The notes under the pieces: generated by a model
What the model was told of the DNA's origin: nothing
Seen by the model: the letters and a program-made list of their open reading frames with translations, nothing else
Databases searched by the model: none
Made by a program: the position numbers and the translations under genes
NCBI GenBank assembly: GCA_030043285.1
Contig: JASHXZ010000827.1
Coordinates: forward strand, 1 to 5,310
DNA: 5,310 nucleotides
Direction: 5' to 3'
From: Xanthobacteraceae bacterium
GTDB taxonomy: Bacteria > Pseudomonadota > Alphaproteobacteria > Rhizobiales > Xanthobacteraceae
Shown here: positions 5,005 through 5,310 of the stretch, in pieces
Layout of the letters: every line of letters begins with the position of its first letter
Position numbering within the stretch: the first letter of the stretch is position 1

Positions 5005-5310
5005 ATGCTTCGTCCCGGCAGCTTCGCGCTCACGCTGTTGCTATCGCTGCTGACCGGGCTCGGTCCGCTGTCGATGGACATGTATCTGCCGTCGCTGCCG
5101 GCGATCGGGGAGGCGCTGCACGGCTCGATCGCGCAGGTGCAGCTCACGATTTCCAGTTATTTGTTCGGCTTCGCGGTGGGCCAGATTGTTTATGGCCCGA
5201 TTTCCGACCGCTTCGGCCGGCGACCGGTGATCCTGGCGGCGCTGGTTCTGTACGGCATCGGCAGCGTGGCCTGCGCCGTCACGCAGTCGATCGAGACCTT
5301 GACGGCGGTG
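5005..5310 (+). CDS. Bcr/CflA-family MFS drug-resistance transporter (5' part)
   Basis: The first 102 codons of an inner-membrane proton-driven exporter of the major facilitator superfamily; the frame is open to the window end, and full family members are about 390-410 residues. TM1 spans about 6-27 and runs into SMDMYLPSLP (23-32), the hallmark of the Bcr/CflA drug-exporter group with its acidic D25. TM2 is about 45-63, followed by the MFS loop motif GPISDRFGRRPV (64-75), including D68 and the Arg pair R72-R73. TM3 is about 76-94. I chose ATG 5005; an in-frame GTG at 4999 would add two residues, and neither has a clear ribosome binding site. No regulator is adjacent to it within the window, since the LysR gene is two genes upstream. 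Typical substrates are bicyclomycin, chloramphenicol-like compounds or sulfonamides, but the sequence here does not decide. Confidence 0.92.
   Translation, partial: MLRPGSFALTLLLSLLTGLGPLSMDMYLPSLPAIGEALHGSIAQVQLTISSYLFGFAVGQIVYGPISDRFGRRPVILAALVLYGIGSVACAVTQSIETLTAV

Overview
The window is GC-rich and has the look of an alphaproteobacterium of the Hyphomicrobiales, most likely near Bradyrhizobium/Nitrobacteraceae or a related Xanthobacteraceae genus. The reasons are three kinds of long palindromic intergenic repeat typical of such genomes, a small Tat-exported HiPIP, an orphan Bug/TctC-type binding protein beside a LysR regulator, and a short XRE regulator of a familiar rhizobial kind. The genus is an inference; no rRNA or marker gene is present.

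Layout from left to right. 1-145: palindromic repeats and a leader. 146-1147 (+): a metal-dependent ACMSD-family amidohydrolase/decarboxylase with the full metal-ligand set. 1183-1458 (+): a high-potential iron-sulfur protein, 35 bases (or 23 to the alternative start) downstream and probably co-transcribed. 1477-1561: a large hairpin repeat between convergent genes. 1595-1816 and 1817-2215 (both -): an XRE-type repressor followed without any gap by an unrecognised 73-residue protein. 2216-2499: a divergent control region holding a decayed copy of the same repeat and a LysR-type dyad. 2500-3597 (+): a LysR-family regulator whose last ~40 codons are made of another palindromic repeat. 3609-4586 (+): a periplasmic Bug/TctC solute-binding protein. 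4587-5004: a gene-free stretch of mixed composition with an 11-bp inverted repeat. 5005-5310 (+): the first 102 codons of a Bcr/CflA-type drug-resistance MFS transporter, cut by the window end.

How the parts may work together: the LysR regulator and the binding protein form a likely regulator/uptake pair for an organic acid. The ACMSD-like enzyme could process a carboxylated aromatic or ring-cleavage compound, but nothing in the sequence ties it to the LysR pair. The XRE regulator with its small partner looks like a separate two-gene regulatory unit.

I see no convincing new multi-gene system, CRISPR array, tRNA/rRNA or transposase. The most notable points are the repeat-encoded C-terminal tail of the LysR protein, the abutting XRE/73-residue gene pair, and a LysR-type T-N11-A dyad ending two bases before the regulator's start codon.
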